Positions 1 through 6,308 of a stretch of DNA of 6,639 nucleotides are shown here, in pieces (the stretch's first letter is position 1; every line of letters starts with the position of its first letter). The position numbers and the translations under genes are program-made. The stretch is from Actinomycetes bacterium (GTDB lineage: Bacteria > Actinomycetota > Actinomycetes > Actinomycetales > Cellulomonadaceae). The notes beneath the pieces were generated by a model, which searched no databases, had not been told where the DNA came from, and saw nothing but the letters and a program-made list of their open reading frames with translations. The stretch covers positions 1-6,639 of the forward strand of contig JAEWEI010000157.1 of assembly GCA_023389545.1 (NCBI GenBank), given 5' to 3'.

Positions 1-1
1 G

Positions 2-955
2 GTCCACGTTGTGCCGGGGGGCGACCCGCGCGCGTCGGCGGCCACCGTCGACGCGCTCGCCGGGATCGGCCCCGTCCTCGCGCTCGGAGCGTCATTCGGC
101 TCGCAGGAGCTGCTGGCCACGCGCCTCGCGAGCGTGGCCACCGGCGTGCAGGCGCCCGGCGGCGGCCAGCTCGTCTTCCCGGCGGCGCCGGGCACCCCCG
201 GCAAGAAGTACGTCGCGCTGTACGGCACTCCGGGCACCCCGGCGCTGGGCCTGCTCGGCGAGCAGGACGTGCCGGCGACGATCGCCCGCGCCCAGCAGCT
301 CGCCGCCGAGTACCAGGCGCTCACCGGGGACACGGTGGTCCCGATGCTCGAGGTGATCGCGACGATCGCCTCGGCGGGGCCGGAGGACGGCAGCTACTCC
401 CGGATGCGCCCGGTGGAGGACCTCCGCCCGCTCGTCGACGCCGCGGGCGAGGCTGGCCTGGCGGTCGTGCTGGACCTGCAGCCCGGTCGCACAGACTTCG
501 TCACGCAGGCCCAGGCGTATGCGGACCTGCTCGCGCTGCCGCATGTGAGCCTTGCCCTCGACCCCGAGTGGCGGCTCGCCCCCGATCAGGTGCACCTGCG
601 GCAGATCGGCTCCGTGGGCATCGACGAGGTCAACGCGGTCGTCGCCTGGCTCGCTGATTTCACCCGCGAGCGCGCGCTGCCCCAGAAGATGCTGGTGCTG
701 CACCAGTTCTCGCTGCGGATGATCACGGAGCGCGAGCGCCTCGACATGAGCCGCGACGAGCTCGCGCTGCTCGTCCACGTGGACGGGCAGGGCTCGCAGC
801 CCGCGAAGGCGGGCACCTGGGCCGCTCTCCAGGCGGGCGCCCCGGCGGGCTTGCGATGGGGGTGGAAGAACTTCATCGACGAGGACCTGCCGATGCTCGA
901 CCCCACCCAGACATACCAGGTCACACCGGTCCCTGACCTGGTCACCTACCAGTAG
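2..955 (+). CDS. Unidentified, probably surface-exposed protein with alpha/beta (TIM-barrel-like) C-terminal domain, 5' partial
   Basis: I do not recognise a named family with certainty. The frame is open from base 2, upstream of the first GTG at 11, so the true start very probably lies outside the window. The first ~60 residues (VVPGGDPRAS, then alternating hydrophobic stretches) resemble the style of cell-wall-binding repeat 2 segments; this is weak inference. The rest alternates hydrophobic strands and helices: LEVIATIAS (around 349-372), VVLDLQPGR (464-490), VSLALDPEW (545-571) and KMLVLHQF (688-711). Acidic residues at strand ends, such as the Asp and Glu of DPEW, are reminiscent of a (beta/alpha)8 enzyme, but no catalytic pair can be assigned. 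No membrane segment is visible in this part. The gene ends 54 bases before the metallophosphoesterase, which has its own promoter candidate, so the two need not be one operon. The reading frame is sound; the function is unknown. Confidence 0.85.
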   Translation, partial: VHVVPGGDPRASAATVDALAGIGPVLALGASFGSQELLATRLASVATGVQAPGGGQLVFPAAPGTPGKKYVALYGTPGTPALGLLGEQDVPATIARAQQLAAEYQALTGDTVVPMLEVIATIASAGPEDGSYSRMRPVEDLRPLVDAAGEAGLAVVLDLQPGRTDFVTQAQAYADLLALPHVSLALDPEWRLAPDQVHLRQIGSVGIDEVNAVVAWLADFTRERALPQKMLVLHQFSLRMITERERLDMSRDELALLVHVDGQGSQPAKAGTWAALQAGAPAGLRWGWKNFIDEDLPMLDPTQTYQVTPVPDLVTYQ

Positions 956-973
956 CGGGACGGCACGGGCGAG

Positions 974-1009
974 TCGTGGCCCCAAGGATCTCGACCTAGG
1001 CTGCGGGCG
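974..1009 (+). promoter_or_regulatory. Candidate leaderless promoter of the metallophosphoesterase gene
   Basis: A TAGGCT hexamer at 997-1002 fits the actinobacterial -10 consensus TANNNT and lies exactly 7 bases before the ATG at 1010. No Shine-Dalgarno sequence precedes that ATG. This geometry places the transcription start at or next to the A of the start codon, giving a leaderless mRNA. The -35 region (about 974-979, TCGTGG) is poor, which is common in such promoters. The same nine bases, CCTAGGCTG, recur immediately before mntR. Confidence 0.5.
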
Positions 1010-2842
1010 ATGAGCGAGCCCTCTGAGCGCACCCCCGAACCGCTGGCCGAGGCGCCGGCGCCCCGCCGCCGTGCGCGCTCGCGCTGGTTGCGGGTGGGGT
1101 TGCCCGTGCTGCTCGGGGTGCTTGCCGCCCTGGTGTTCGGCGTCACGACGGCCACTGCCGATCTGAGCCTGGGCCCGCATCAGGCGCGCTATGACGTGAC
1201 GACGGACAGTGTGGTCACCGTCGACCTCGGCCCGCTGGGCACCTTGCAGCTCGACTCCCCGCTGCCGCTCACGCTCGGCGTGCACGTCACCGTCGAGGAG
1301 ATCCCCGACTCGTTCACTGCTGTCGACGCCGCCACGACGCTGCAGGCCCTCAGCGGGGACCTCCAGGGCTACCTGCAGTTCTTCGCGGGCCCCCAGGCCA
1401 CAGTGCACGACGCGACGCAGGCGCTGGTCGCGGATGCGGTGTGGCGCTCGCTCGGGGCCTTCGCGGTGCTCGCGGCGCTCTGGTGCGGTGGCCGCTGGCT
1501 GATGGGCCGGGCGCGCCGCGAGGAGGTGGCCGAGCGCCTGGCGCCCCACGCCCGCCAGATCACGGGTGGCGTGCTGGTGATGAGCCTGGCGCTGGGCGTG
1601 CTCACGTCGAGCCTGGGCCAGGCGGGGCGGCCACAGTCCGAGGCCCGGGCGTCGGCCGTCTTCGACGGCACCCCGCTCGAGGGCGCCCGGGTGACCGGGC
1701 GGCTCGGCGGCGTGATCGACACCTACGGCGGCTATGTCGTGGACGCCTACCGCTCGAACACGGAGTTCTACGACCGGGCAGAGACCGCGCTGCAGGTCGC
1801 GTGGCGGGAGCGGGAGGAGCTCATCGCGCAGGCGGAGGCTCCATCGGGCCCGTCGGTGCGCCTCGACCCGGGCGTGCCCGCGCCCGCCGCCGCGGTGGAC
1901 GCAGCCGGCGGCGAGGGCGTCGGCGAGGAGTCCCGTGAGGAGCCCGGCGAGGACGTTGGCGACGCCGACGCCGACGCCGATGCGGACATCGACGCCACGC
2001 CCACGCCGACGCCCAGCACGTCGCCCTCCCCGAGCGGCGAGCCGTCGAAGGACGCGGAGCCGGTGGTGCTGCTGGTCGTCTCCGACCTGCACTGCAACGT
2101 GGGCATGGCCCCGGTGATCCGCTCGCTCGCGGAGCTGTCGCAGGCCCAGGTGATCCTCGACGGCGGGGACACCACCATCAACGGCACGGCGGTGGAGCAG
2201 TACTGCGTGACCACGTTCGCGCAGGCGGCGCCGAGTGGCGTGCCGATCGTCACGTCGCCTGGCAACCACGACTCGCGTGAGACGTCCGCGATGTACGCCA
2301 GGGCCGGGGCCACGGTGCTGTCGGGCGAGGTGGTCGAGGTGGCCGGGGTGCGCATCCTCGGCGACCGGGACCCGAATGAGACGCGCATCGGCGCCGGCAC
2401 GTCCTCGGCTGACACGGAGACCGCCGCGGAGATGGGCGAGCGGCTCGCCCAGAAGGCGTGCGCGGATCCGGACGGGGTGGACCTGCTGCTCGTCCACACG
2501 CCGCGGGTGGGACAGGCGGCACTCGACGAGGGCTGCGTGCCCGCGCAGGTGTCGGGGCACATGCACCGCAGGGCGGGGCCGTCGATGACGGGGGAGGGGG
2601 TCCGCTACGTGAGCTCGAGCACGGCAGGGGCGTCCGCCGGGCAGGCGACCGTGGGGCCGCTGAACGGCGTCGCGGAGATGACTGTGCTGCGCTTCGACCC
2701 GGACGGGCGCAGGATGCTCGACTACCAGGTGGTGCAGATCGGCACTGACGCGTCGGTGGAGGTGGGGCCGCGGCTCGCCTGGCCGTCGCTGTCCCCGCTG
2801 CTGAGCCGGCCGCGCTCGCCGCTGCTGGTGCCCATCGGCTGA
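1010..2842 (+). CDS. Membrane-anchored metallophosphoesterase, calcineurin-like
   Basis: Predicted binuclear-metal phosphoesterase; the substrate cannot be told from sequence. All five family motifs are present: D359-x-H361 (SDLHCN), GGD387, GN419-H420-D421, H496 (VHTP) and GH517-M-H519, so the site looks intact. Hydrophobic segments near residues 27-49, 145-165 and 186-205 look like three membrane helices. Arg-rich flanks before the first and between the second and third suggest the N-terminus and that loop are cytoplasmic, putting residues ~206-610, including the catalytic domain, outside. Residues ~275-350 form a disordered linker: acidic and Gly-rich, then an Asp-Ala run from D318, then a Thr/Pro/Ser stretch, typical of extracellular actinobacterial stalks. 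At 610 residues it is much longer than a bare metallophosphoesterase domain (~250) because of the membrane part. ATG 1010 is chosen for its leaderless -10 box and the hydrophilic, Arg-rich residues before the first helix. Enzyme class is confident; topology is inferred. Confidence 0.92.
   Translation: MSEPSERTPEPLAEAPAPRRRARSRWLRVGLPVLLGVLAALVFGVTTATADLSLGPHQARYDVTTDSVVTVDLGPLGTLQLDSPLPLTLGVHVTVEEIPDSFTAVDAATTLQALSGDLQGYLQFFAGPQATVHDATQALVADAVWRSLGAFAVLAALWCGGRWLMGRARREEVAERLAPHARQITGGVLVMSLALGVLTSSLGQAGRPQSEARASAVFDGTPLEGARVTGRLGGVIDTYGGYVVDAYRSNTEFYDRAETALQVAWREREELIAQAEAPSGPSVRLDPGVPAPAAAVDAAGGEGVGEESREEPGEDVGDADADADADIDATPTPTPSTSPSPSGEPSKDAEPVVLLVVSDLHCNVGMAPVIRSLAELSQAQVILDGGDTTINGTAVEQYCVTTFAQAAPSGVPIVTSPGNHDSRETSAMYARAGATVLSGEVVEVAGVRILGDRDPNETRIGAGTSSADTETAAEMGERLAQKACADPDGVDLLLVHTPRVGQAALDEGCVPAQVSGHMHRRAGPSMTGEGVRYVSSSTAGASAGQATVGPLNGVAEMTVLRFDPDGRRMLDYQVVQIGTDASVEVGPRLAWPSLSPLLSRPRSPLLVPIG
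1961..1996 (+). repeat. Hexanucleotide repeat encoding an Asp-Ala run
   Basis: Three perfect tandem GACGCC units (1961-1978) are followed by degenerate units GATGCG and GACATC and one more GACGCC (1991-1996). They encode D-A-D-A-D-A-D-A-D-I-D-A (residues 318-329) in the linker of the metallophosphoesterase. Because the unit is a multiple of three, slippage would change linker length without breaking the frame. Confidence 0.7.
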
Positions 2843-2887
2843 CGCCTGCGCCGAGGCGCCGGGGTTGGGCTGCCGCGGCGGGGCGGG

Positions 2888-2923
2888 TTGCCCCGCGCGT
2901 GGGCGGGCGGCAGAATGTTCGGA
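2888..2923 (+). promoter_or_regulatory. Candidate promoter of the mntABC-mntR operon
   Basis: TTGCCC at 2888-2893 resembles a -35 box and CAGAAT at 2911-2916 a -10 box, with a 17-base spacer. The -10 box ends 7 bases before GTG 2924, the same geometry as the metallophosphoesterase promoter, so a leaderless transcript starting at the GTG is predicted. The TTG at 2888, which would give the longest open frame, is better explained as part of the -35 box. The MntR-type palindrome overlaps the -10 box and the start point. Confidence 0.55.
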
Positions 2924-2933
2924 GTGCCGAACT
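2916..2933 (+). promoter_or_regulatory. Predicted MntR operator (palindrome over mntA start)
   Basis: The sequence TGTTCGGAGTGCCGAACT contains perfect 6-base inverted arms, GTTCGG (2917-2922) and CCGAAC (2927-2932), around AGTG. Outer A/T bases at 2914-2915 and 2934-2935 also pair. From memory, the Corynebacterium glutamicum MntR motif is TGTTCAATGCGTTGAACA; this site has the same TGTTC-N8-GAAC layout. It shares its first base with the end of the -10 box and covers the predicted transcription and translation start, where a bound repressor would block RNA polymerase. Confidence 0.65.
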
Positions 2934-3928
2934 TTTCCTTTCGACGTGCCGCAGCCGGTCGACGGGCTGCGATCTCGCGCGGCCCAGCGTGGCTCGTCGC
3001 CGCGGTGTGCGGCGTGCTGCTCCTCGCCGCATGCGGCGGCACGACGGGCGCGCAGCAACGGGCGGAGGCATCGGCTGACGCCGCACAGGACGCGCGCCCG
3101 GTCGTGCTCGCGACGTTCACCGTCATCGCCGACATGGCGAGCGTCGTGGCGGGCGACCACCTGCGCGTGGAGTCGGTCACCAAGGCCGGCGCCGAGATCC
3201 ACGGCTACGAGCCCACCCCCGACGACCTGCGCCGGGCGGCCCGCGCCGACCTCGTGCTCGACAACGGGCTGGGCCTCGAGGCGTGGTTCGACAAGTTCGT
3301 CGACCGGCTTGACGCGCCCCATGTGACCCTCTCGGACGGCGTCGACACCATCCCGATCACGGGCGGCGAGGCGCGCGGCCACGCGAACCCGCACGCGTGG
3401 ATGTCGCCCGCCGCAGCACAGGTCTACGTGGCGAACATCGCCGACGCGTTCGCCGCGCTCGACCCCGCCCATGCCGAGGACTACCGGGCCAACGCGGCGG
3501 CGTACTCGGCGCAGATCGCGGCCCTCGGCGACGAGCTCGAGCGCGAGCTCGCCGCGCTCGACCCGGCACGGCGGGCGCTGGTCACCTGCGAGGGCGCGTT
3601 CTCGTACCTCGCGCGCGACGCGGGCCTGGCGGAGGCGTGGCTGTGGCCGGTCAACTCCGAGCGCCAGGGCACCCCGCAGCAGGTCGCCGCCACCATCGAC
3701 TTCGTGCGGGACAACCGCGTGCCCGCCGTGTTCTGCGAGTCGACGGTCTCCTCGACCGCACAGGAGCAGGTCGCCGACGAGGCGGGCGCCCGGTTCGCCG
3801 GCGTGCTGTACGTCGACTCGCTGTCCGAGGCCGACGGCCCGGTGCCGACCTACCTGCAACTGCTCGCGCATGACGTGCGGACCATCGTCGCCGGGCTCAC
3901 CGGGGCCGATGCGGAGGCGCGGCCATGA
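2924..3928 (+). CDS. mntA: Manganese ABC transporter substrate-binding lipoprotein
   Basis: Extracytoplasmic metal receptor of the cluster 9 (ZnuA/PsaA/MntC) family, delivering Mn2+ to the permease encoded two genes downstream. Counting from GTG 2924 (334 residues), an Arg-rich N-region and hydrophobic segment (W23-A36) end in lipobox L34-A-A-C37, so a lipid-anchored mature protein starts at C37. Predicted metal ligands are H93 (EIHGYEPTP), H157 (NPHAW), E223 (CEGAFSY) and D298 (YVDSLS). The long His-rich loop of zinc receptors is absent, which favours Mn. C222 and C271 match the spacing I recall for the cyanobacterial MntC disulfide. Upstream in-frame starts are ATG 2915 and TTG 2888; GTG 2924 is preferred because 2888 and 2911-2916 look like promoter boxes, though ATG 2915 is possible. 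The end overlaps mntB by ATGA. Gene names follow Bacillus subtilis usage (MntA receptor, MntB ATPase, MntC permease). Fe or Zn as substrate is less likely. Confidence 0.92.
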   Translation: MPNFSFRRAAAGRRAAISRGPAWLVAAVCGVLLLAACGGTTGAQQRAEASADAAQDARPVVLATFTVIADMASVVAGDHLRVESVTKAGAEIHGYEPTPDDLRRAARADLVLDNGLGLEAWFDKFVDRLDAPHVTLSDGVDTIPITGGEARGHANPHAWMSPAAAQVYVANIADAFAALDPAHAEDYRANAAAYSAQIAALGDELERELAALDPARRALVTCEGAFSYLARDAGLAEAWLWPVNSERQGTPQQVAATIDFVRDNRVPAVFCESTVSSTAQEQVADEAGARFAGVLYVDSLSEADGPVPTYLQLLAHDVRTIVAGLTGADAEARP

Positions 3929-4647
3929 CCGCCGCCGCGATCGAGGTCCGCGGCCTCACGGTCCGGTACCACGAGGTCGTGGCCCTCGACGGGGCCTCCC
4001 TGACTGTGCTCCCCGGGCGGCTGACCGGCCTGCTGGGCATGAACGGATCGGGCAAGTCGAGCCTGCTCAAGGCGGTCATGGGCATCGTCACGCCCGACGC
4101 GGGCGAGGTCCGCGTGCTCGGCCGCGCCTCACGTGACGCGCGCCGCGAGGCGCTGCTCGGCTACGTCCCGCAGTCGGAAGACGTCGACTGGTCGTTCCCG
4201 CTCACCGTCCACGACGTGGTGTCCCAGGGCCGGTACGGGCGGCTCGGCCCGCTGCGAGGGCTCAGGTCCGCCGATCGCCAGGCGGTCGACTCCGCGCTCG
4301 CGCGGGTGGGGCTCGCCGACCTGGCCGGACGCCAGATCGGCAGGCTCTCGGGCGGCCAGCGCAAGCGGGCGTTCATCGCGCGCTGCCTCGCCCAGGAGGC
4401 CCAGGTGTTGCTGCTCGACGAGCCGTTCGCCGGCGTGGACGTGTCCTCGCAGGCCACCCTCACGGCGCTGCTGCGCGAGCTCGTCGCCGAGGGGGTCGCC
4501 GCGCTGGTGTCCACACACGACCTCGCGGCGCTGCCCGCGCTCGCGGACGACGCGGTGCTGCTGCACCGCCGGGTGCTGGCCGCCGGATCGCCGCAGGAGG
4601 TGCTGCGGCCCGAGAACCTCGCGCTCGCCTTCGGAGGGGACTCATGA
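3925..4647 (+). CDS. mntB: Manganese ABC transporter ATP-binding protein
   Basis: Cytoplasmic ATPase that powers metal import through MntC. All nucleotide-binding motifs are intact: Walker A GMNGSGKS (residues 38-45), Q-loop Q83, signature LSGGQ (141-145), Walker B VLLLDEP (161-167, catalytic E166) and switch H198 (STHD). The stretch after the Q-loop, SEDVDWSFPLTVHDVVSQGRYG, closely resembles the equivalent region of SitB/PsaB/MntB-type manganese and iron ATPases, supporting a metal rather than another substrate. At 240 residues it has normal length. ATG 3925 overlaps the mntA stop (ATGA), with GGAGG at 3913-3917 seven bases upstream, indicating translational coupling. The protein should act as a dimer with two MntC subunits. 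Confidence 0.95.
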   Translation: MTAAAIEVRGLTVRYHEVVALDGASLTVLPGRLTGLLGMNGSGKSSLLKAVMGIVTPDAGEVRVLGRASRDARREALLGYVPQSEDVDWSFPLTVHDVVSQGRYGRLGPLRGLRSADRQAVDSALARVGLADLAGRQIGRLSGGQRKRAFIARCLAQEAQVLLLDEPFAGVDVSSQATLTALLRELVAEGVAALVSTHDLAALPALADDAVLLHRRVLAAGSPQEVLRPENLALAFGGDS

Positions 4648-5576
4648 CGGTGGTCGAGTGGCTCGCAGAGCCCTGGCAGTACGAGTTCATGCAGCGCGCG
4701 CTGCTGGTGACGGCCGTGGCGGCGGTGGTGTGCGGGCTGCTGAGCTGTTGGCTGGTGCTGATCGGCTGGTCGCTGCTGGGCGACGCGGTCGCGCACGCCG
4801 TGCTGCCGGGCGTCGTGCTCGCGTATCTGGCGGGCGTGCCGTTCGCGGTGGGGGCGCTGGTGTTCGGCCTCGGCGCGGTGGCGCTCATCGGCATGGTCCG
4901 CGAGACCACCGGCCTACGTGAGGACACCGCGATCGGTGTGGTGTTCACGACGCTGTTCGCGTTGGGCATCGTGCTGGTGTCGGTGACGCCCAGCCAGATC
5001 GACCTCGGCCACATCCTGTTCGGCAACGTGCTGGGCGTCTCGGATGTGGACATCTGGCAGGTGGTGCTGCTGGGCGCGTTGGCGTTCACCGTGCTGGTGA
5101 TCAAGCGGCGCGACCTGACGCTGTACGCGTTCGACCGCACGCACGCGCACGCCGTCGGCATCTCCCCGCGCGTGCTCGCCGCGCTGCTGCTCGGGGTCCT
5201 CGCCCTGACGGTGGTGGTCGCGCTGCAGGCCATCGGCGTGGTGCTGGTCGTGGCCATGCTCATCACCCCGGGCGCCACGGCGTTCCTGCTCACCGAGCGG
5301 ATGAGCAGGATGCTGGTCATCGCGCCCGTGCTGGCCGGGGGCTGCGCGCTCGCCGGGCTGTACGCGAGCTACTACCTGGACGCGTCGAGCGGCGGCATGG
5401 TGGTGCTGGCCCAGGGCCTGGTGTTCGCGCTGGTGTTCCTGTTCGCGCCGCGCCGGGGCGTGCTGCGCCGGTTGCGGGGGCGCGGCGGGGCGGCGGCGGG
5501 AGGCGACGGGATCGGGTCCGACGCCGGCGCCCCGGCCCAGGCGACGACGTCGCTCGGCCCTAGGCTGGGCGCGTGA
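4644..5576 (+). CDS. mntC: Manganese ABC transporter permease
   Basis: Integral membrane subunit of the cluster 9 metal importer (ABC-3 family), forming the channel that receives metal from MntA. About eight or nine hydrophobic segments are visible, roughly at residues 18-40, 52-64, 66-84, 96-115, 136-153, 176-197, 199-217, 222-243 and 250-268. The N-terminal stretch SCWLVLIGWSLLGDAVAHAVLPG and the later QAIGVVLVVAMLITPGATA are characteristic of this family. The start overlaps mntB by ATGA, with GGAGG at 4633-4637. Residues ~270-310 are an Arg/Gly/Ala-rich, low-complexity cytoplasmic tail beyond the last helix. Its DNA also contains the candidate mntR promoter, so it may be kept for that rather than for protein function. 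A single permease gene implies a homodimeric channel, unlike the MntC/MntD pair of Bacillus subtilis. Confidence 0.94.
   Translation: MTVVEWLAEPWQYEFMQRALLVTAVAAVVCGLLSCWLVLIGWSLLGDAVAHAVLPGVVLAYLAGVPFAVGALVFGLGAVALIGMVRETTGLREDTAIGVVFTTLFALGIVLVSVTPSQIDLGHILFGNVLGVSDVDIWQVVLLGALAFTVLVIKRRDLTLYAFDRTHAHAVGISPRVLAALLLGVLALTVVVALQAIGVVLVVAMLITPGATAFLLTERMSRMLVIAPVLAGGCALAGLYASYYLDASSGGMVVLAQGLVFALVFLFAPRRGVLRRLRGRGGAAAGGDGIGSDAGAPAQATTSLGPRLGA
5538..5572 (+). promoter_or_regulatory. Candidate internal leaderless promoter of mntR
   Basis: TAGGCT at 5561-5566 matches TANNNT and lies 6 bases before GTG 5573; no Shine-Dalgarno sequence is present. The nine bases CCTAGGCTG (5559-5567) are identical to those upstream of the metallophosphoesterase at 995-1003. 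The -35 region, around 5538-5543, is weak. The promoter would lie wholly within the end of mntC and has no visible MntR palindrome, so it may supply repressor independently of the operon promoter. Confidence 0.5.
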
Positions 5577-6277
5577 GCTCCCCGGATTCGAATGCCTTGA
5601 CGTCGGTCGCCCAGGACTACCTCAAGGTCATCTGGTCCGCGGGCGAGTGGTCGCGGGCGCCGGTCACCACCAAGATGCTGGCCGAGCGGCTGGGGGTGGG
5701 CGCGTCGACCGTCTCGGAGACGGTGCGCAGGCTCGCCGACCAGGGGCTGGTGACGCATGCCCCGTACGCGCCCATCGAGCTGACGCCCCTGGGCGTGGCC
5801 CACGCGGTGGCGATGGTGCGGCGCCACCGGCTCATCGAGACATTCCTGGTGAGCGAGTTGGGCTACGGGTGGGACGAGGTGCATGACGAGGCCGAGGTGC
5901 TCGAGCACGCGGTGTCCGACCTGATGGTGGACCGGATCGACGCGCGCCTGGGCTTCCCGACGCGCGACCCGCACGGCGACCCGATTCCCACGCGCGACGG
6001 GCAGGTGCCGATGCCGCCGGCCCGGGTGCTCTGGGACCTGGCCGACGGGGACTGGGTCGTGGCGCGCATCTCGGATGCGGACCCGGAGCTGCTGCGCTAC
6101 CTGGCGTCGGTGGGCCTGGTGCTGGACGCCCGCGTGGAGGTCGCCGAGCGGCGGCACGTCACGGGCGTGACGGCGGTGCGGGTCCGGCCGCCCGAGCCGG
6201 GATCGCCGGAGCCCGAGCGTCCCGTGGAGCTGGGGGAGAAGGCGGCCTCGGCGATCTGGTTGGTGCCCGCAGGGTAA
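5573..6277 (+). CDS. mntR: Manganese-responsive DtxR-family transcriptional repressor
   Basis: Metal-dependent dimeric repressor, predicted to bind the palindrome at the mntA start when Mn2+ is plentiful. It has three domains: winged helix-turn-helix (about residues 10-70, recognition region near 41-57), dimerisation/metal domain (about 75-145, with MVRRHRLIETFLV and HDEAEVLEH) and a C-terminal SH3/FeoA-like domain (about 155-234). Aligned by eye to DtxR, H85, E89 and H104 match the ancillary ligands H79, E83 and H98, and E111 and H112 match E105 and H106. The DtxR ligand M10 is D15 here and C102 is E108. Asp and Glu at these positions are the Bacillus subtilis MntR pattern (D8, E99), arguing for Mn rather than Fe sensing. 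At 234 residues it has the length of three-domain actinobacterial members. GTG 5573 overlaps the mntC stop (GTGA). IdeR-like iron regulation is the alternative, and less likely. Confidence 0.92.
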   Translation: MSSPDSNALTSVAQDYLKVIWSAGEWSRAPVTTKMLAERLGVGASTVSETVRRLADQGLVTHAPYAPIELTPLGVAHAVAMVRRHRLIETFLVSELGYGWDEVHDEAEVLEHAVSDLMVDRIDARLGFPTRDPHGDPIPTRDGQVPMPPARVLWDLADGDWVVARISDADPELLRYLASVGLVLDARVEVAERRHVTGVTAVRVRPPEPGSPEPERPVELGEKAASAIWLVPAG

Positions 6278-6280
6278 GGT
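6275..6280 (+). promoter_or_regulatory. Weak -10-like hexamer upstream of the MFS gene
   Basis: TAAGGT overlaps the mntR stop codon and fits TANNNT. If used, transcription would start near 6287 and give a leader of about 110 bases ahead of the MFS gene. No convincing -35 box is seen at the right distance, so this is only a candidate. Confidence 0.2.
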
Positions 6281-6308
6281 TCCCCTCATCACCGCACGTG
6301 GACGACGG

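Noticed and set aside
2843..2880. Possible terminator after the metallophosphoesterase
   Set aside because: CGCCT/AGGCG arms (2843-2847, 2854-2858) are only 5 bp long, no T-run follows, and such short GC-rich hairpins are expected by chance here.
2924..3034. Twin-arginine signal on MntA because of its RR pairs
   Set aside because: The S-R-R-x-F-L-K pattern is absent. The hydrophobic core with lipobox LAAC fits an ordinary Sec lipoprotein signal.
92..3871. A 1259-residue open reading frame on the minus strand across three genes
   Set aside because: Its codons are in exact register with the three sense genes, all in the same frame. Antisense stops there need sense TTA, CTA or TCA codons, which are avoided in such GC-rich genes. 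The predicted protein is rich in Arg, His and Gly with no recognisable domain, and the sense genes have full family motifs.
2924..5576. Zinc (Znu/Zur) or iron importer instead of manganese
   Set aside because: The receptor lacks the His-rich loop of zinc receptors, the linked regulator has Mn-type Asp and Glu ligands, and the operator resembles an MntR site rather than a Zur or IdeR box.
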